DNA from: Draconibacterium orientale
Lineage (GTDB): Bacteria; Bacteroidota; Bacteroidia; Bacteroidales; UBA12170
Assembly: GCA_020718315.1 (NCBI GenBank)
Contig: DYSK01000115.1
Location: 1 to 6,043, forward strand
Length of the DNA: 6,043 nt
Direction: 5' to 3'
In this document: piece by piece, positions 5,963 through 6,043 of the stretch
Numbering within the stretch: the first letter of the stretch is position 1
Layout: every line of letters starts with the position of its first letter
Notes under the pieces: generated by a model
Seen by the model: only the letters and a program-made list of their open reading frames with translations
Database searches by the model: none
What the model was told of the DNA's origin: nothing
Made by a program: the position numbers and the translations under genes

Positions 5963-6006
5963 CGTTTTCAGCTTAAGACAATCAAAATTGGAATGCAAAA
6001 ATAAAG

Positions 6007-6014
6007 TACTTTTG
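6007..6014 (+). promoter_or_regulatory. -7 box of the right-edge gene promoter
   Basis: TACTTTTG on the plus strand is identical to the -7 boxes of rpmG and GH31. The -33 region is imperfect: the closest match is ATTG at 5987-5990 with a 16-nt spacer. The box lies 4 nt before an ATG at 6019 and 22 nt before an in-frame ATG at 6037. The second distance agrees with the 21 and 23 nt seen at the other two genes. Confidence 0.6.
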
Positions 6015-6018
6015 CGCG

Positions 6019-6043
6019 ATGGAAATTGCTTTTTTAATGTTTT
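6019..6043 (+). CDS. 5' end of an unidentified gene, cut by the window end
   Basis: An ATG at 6019 opens the frame M-E-I-A-F-L-M-F, which is still open at the window edge. A second in-frame ATG lies at 6037. A consensus -7 box just upstream supports a real gene starting here. Transcription is expected to begin about 5-8 nt after the box, near 6019-6022, so use of the first ATG would mean a leaderless or nearly leaderless mRNA. The second ATG has the same spacing as rpmG and GH31 and may be the true start. Only eight residues are visible, so I cannot assign a function. The hydrophobic start could belong to a membrane or exported protein, but that is a guess. Confidence 0.4.

Larger units (their letters stand above)
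5566..6006. other. Intergenic region of about 440 bp without a convincing gene
   Basis: This AT-rich region separates the divergent GH31 gene and the gene starting at the right edge. The short open frames in it have no recognisable protein signature; the longest overlaps the GH31 promoter. It holds a possible plus-strand promoter (5611-5641), a 14-bp perfect palindrome (5910-5923) and an imperfect hairpin (5933-5962), listed separately. I see no tRNA, insertion sequence, direct-repeat array or riboswitch I can name. It is longer than the other gaps in this window, so it may hold a small RNA, an unrecognised leader or regulator-binding sites. Confidence 0.5.

Overview
The window looks like a chromosomal segment from a member of the Bacteroidota. 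Three things point there. A 50-residue DUF4295 protein, a family essentially limited to that phylum, sits between rpmG and ftsY. The promoters match the Bacteroidota type (TTTG, about 19 nt, TAnnTTTG). The genes lack clear Shine-Dalgarno sequences and have A-rich leaders. The DNA is AT-rich. I cannot place it below phylum level.

Layout from left to right: (1) positions 1-500, plus strand, the 3' part of a transglutaminase-like protein whose 5' end lies outside the window. (2) Positions 500-563, a short convergent gap with an 8-bp inverted repeat. (3) Positions 563-1941, minus strand, a translation and protein-targeting cluster read as rpmG (bL33), DUF4295, ftsY, driven by a consensus promoter at 1963-1993. 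A strong strand-specific intrinsic terminator lies between DUF4295 and ftsY. (4) Positions 2135-2593, minus, mgsA (methylglyoxal synthase). (5) Positions 2706-5534, minus, a large exported family GH31 alpha-glycosidase or transglucosylase with its own -7 box. (6) Positions 5535-6018, about 480 bp without a convincing gene. It holds the GH31 promoter, a second possible plus-strand promoter, a 14-bp perfect palindrome, an imperfect hairpin and the promoter of the next gene. (7) From 6019 or 6037, plus strand, the first codons of a gene cut by the window end.

Functionally the window joins housekeeping genes (ribosome and SRP receptor) to a small carbohydrate pair. GH31 would release or rearrange alpha-glucosides outside the cytoplasm, and MgsA is a cytoplasmic relief valve for dihydroxyacetone phosphate when sugar flux is high. 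Whether the last two are co-transcribed is open: the gap is 112 bp, with no recognisable promoter or terminator in it.

I see no mobile element, CRISPR array, tRNA or rRNA. No clearly new multi-gene system is visible. The most interesting signals are regulatory: the terminator or attenuator ending about 16 nt before the ftsY start codon, the identical TACTTTTG octamers with constant spacing to start codons, and the structured non-coding region at 5566-6006.
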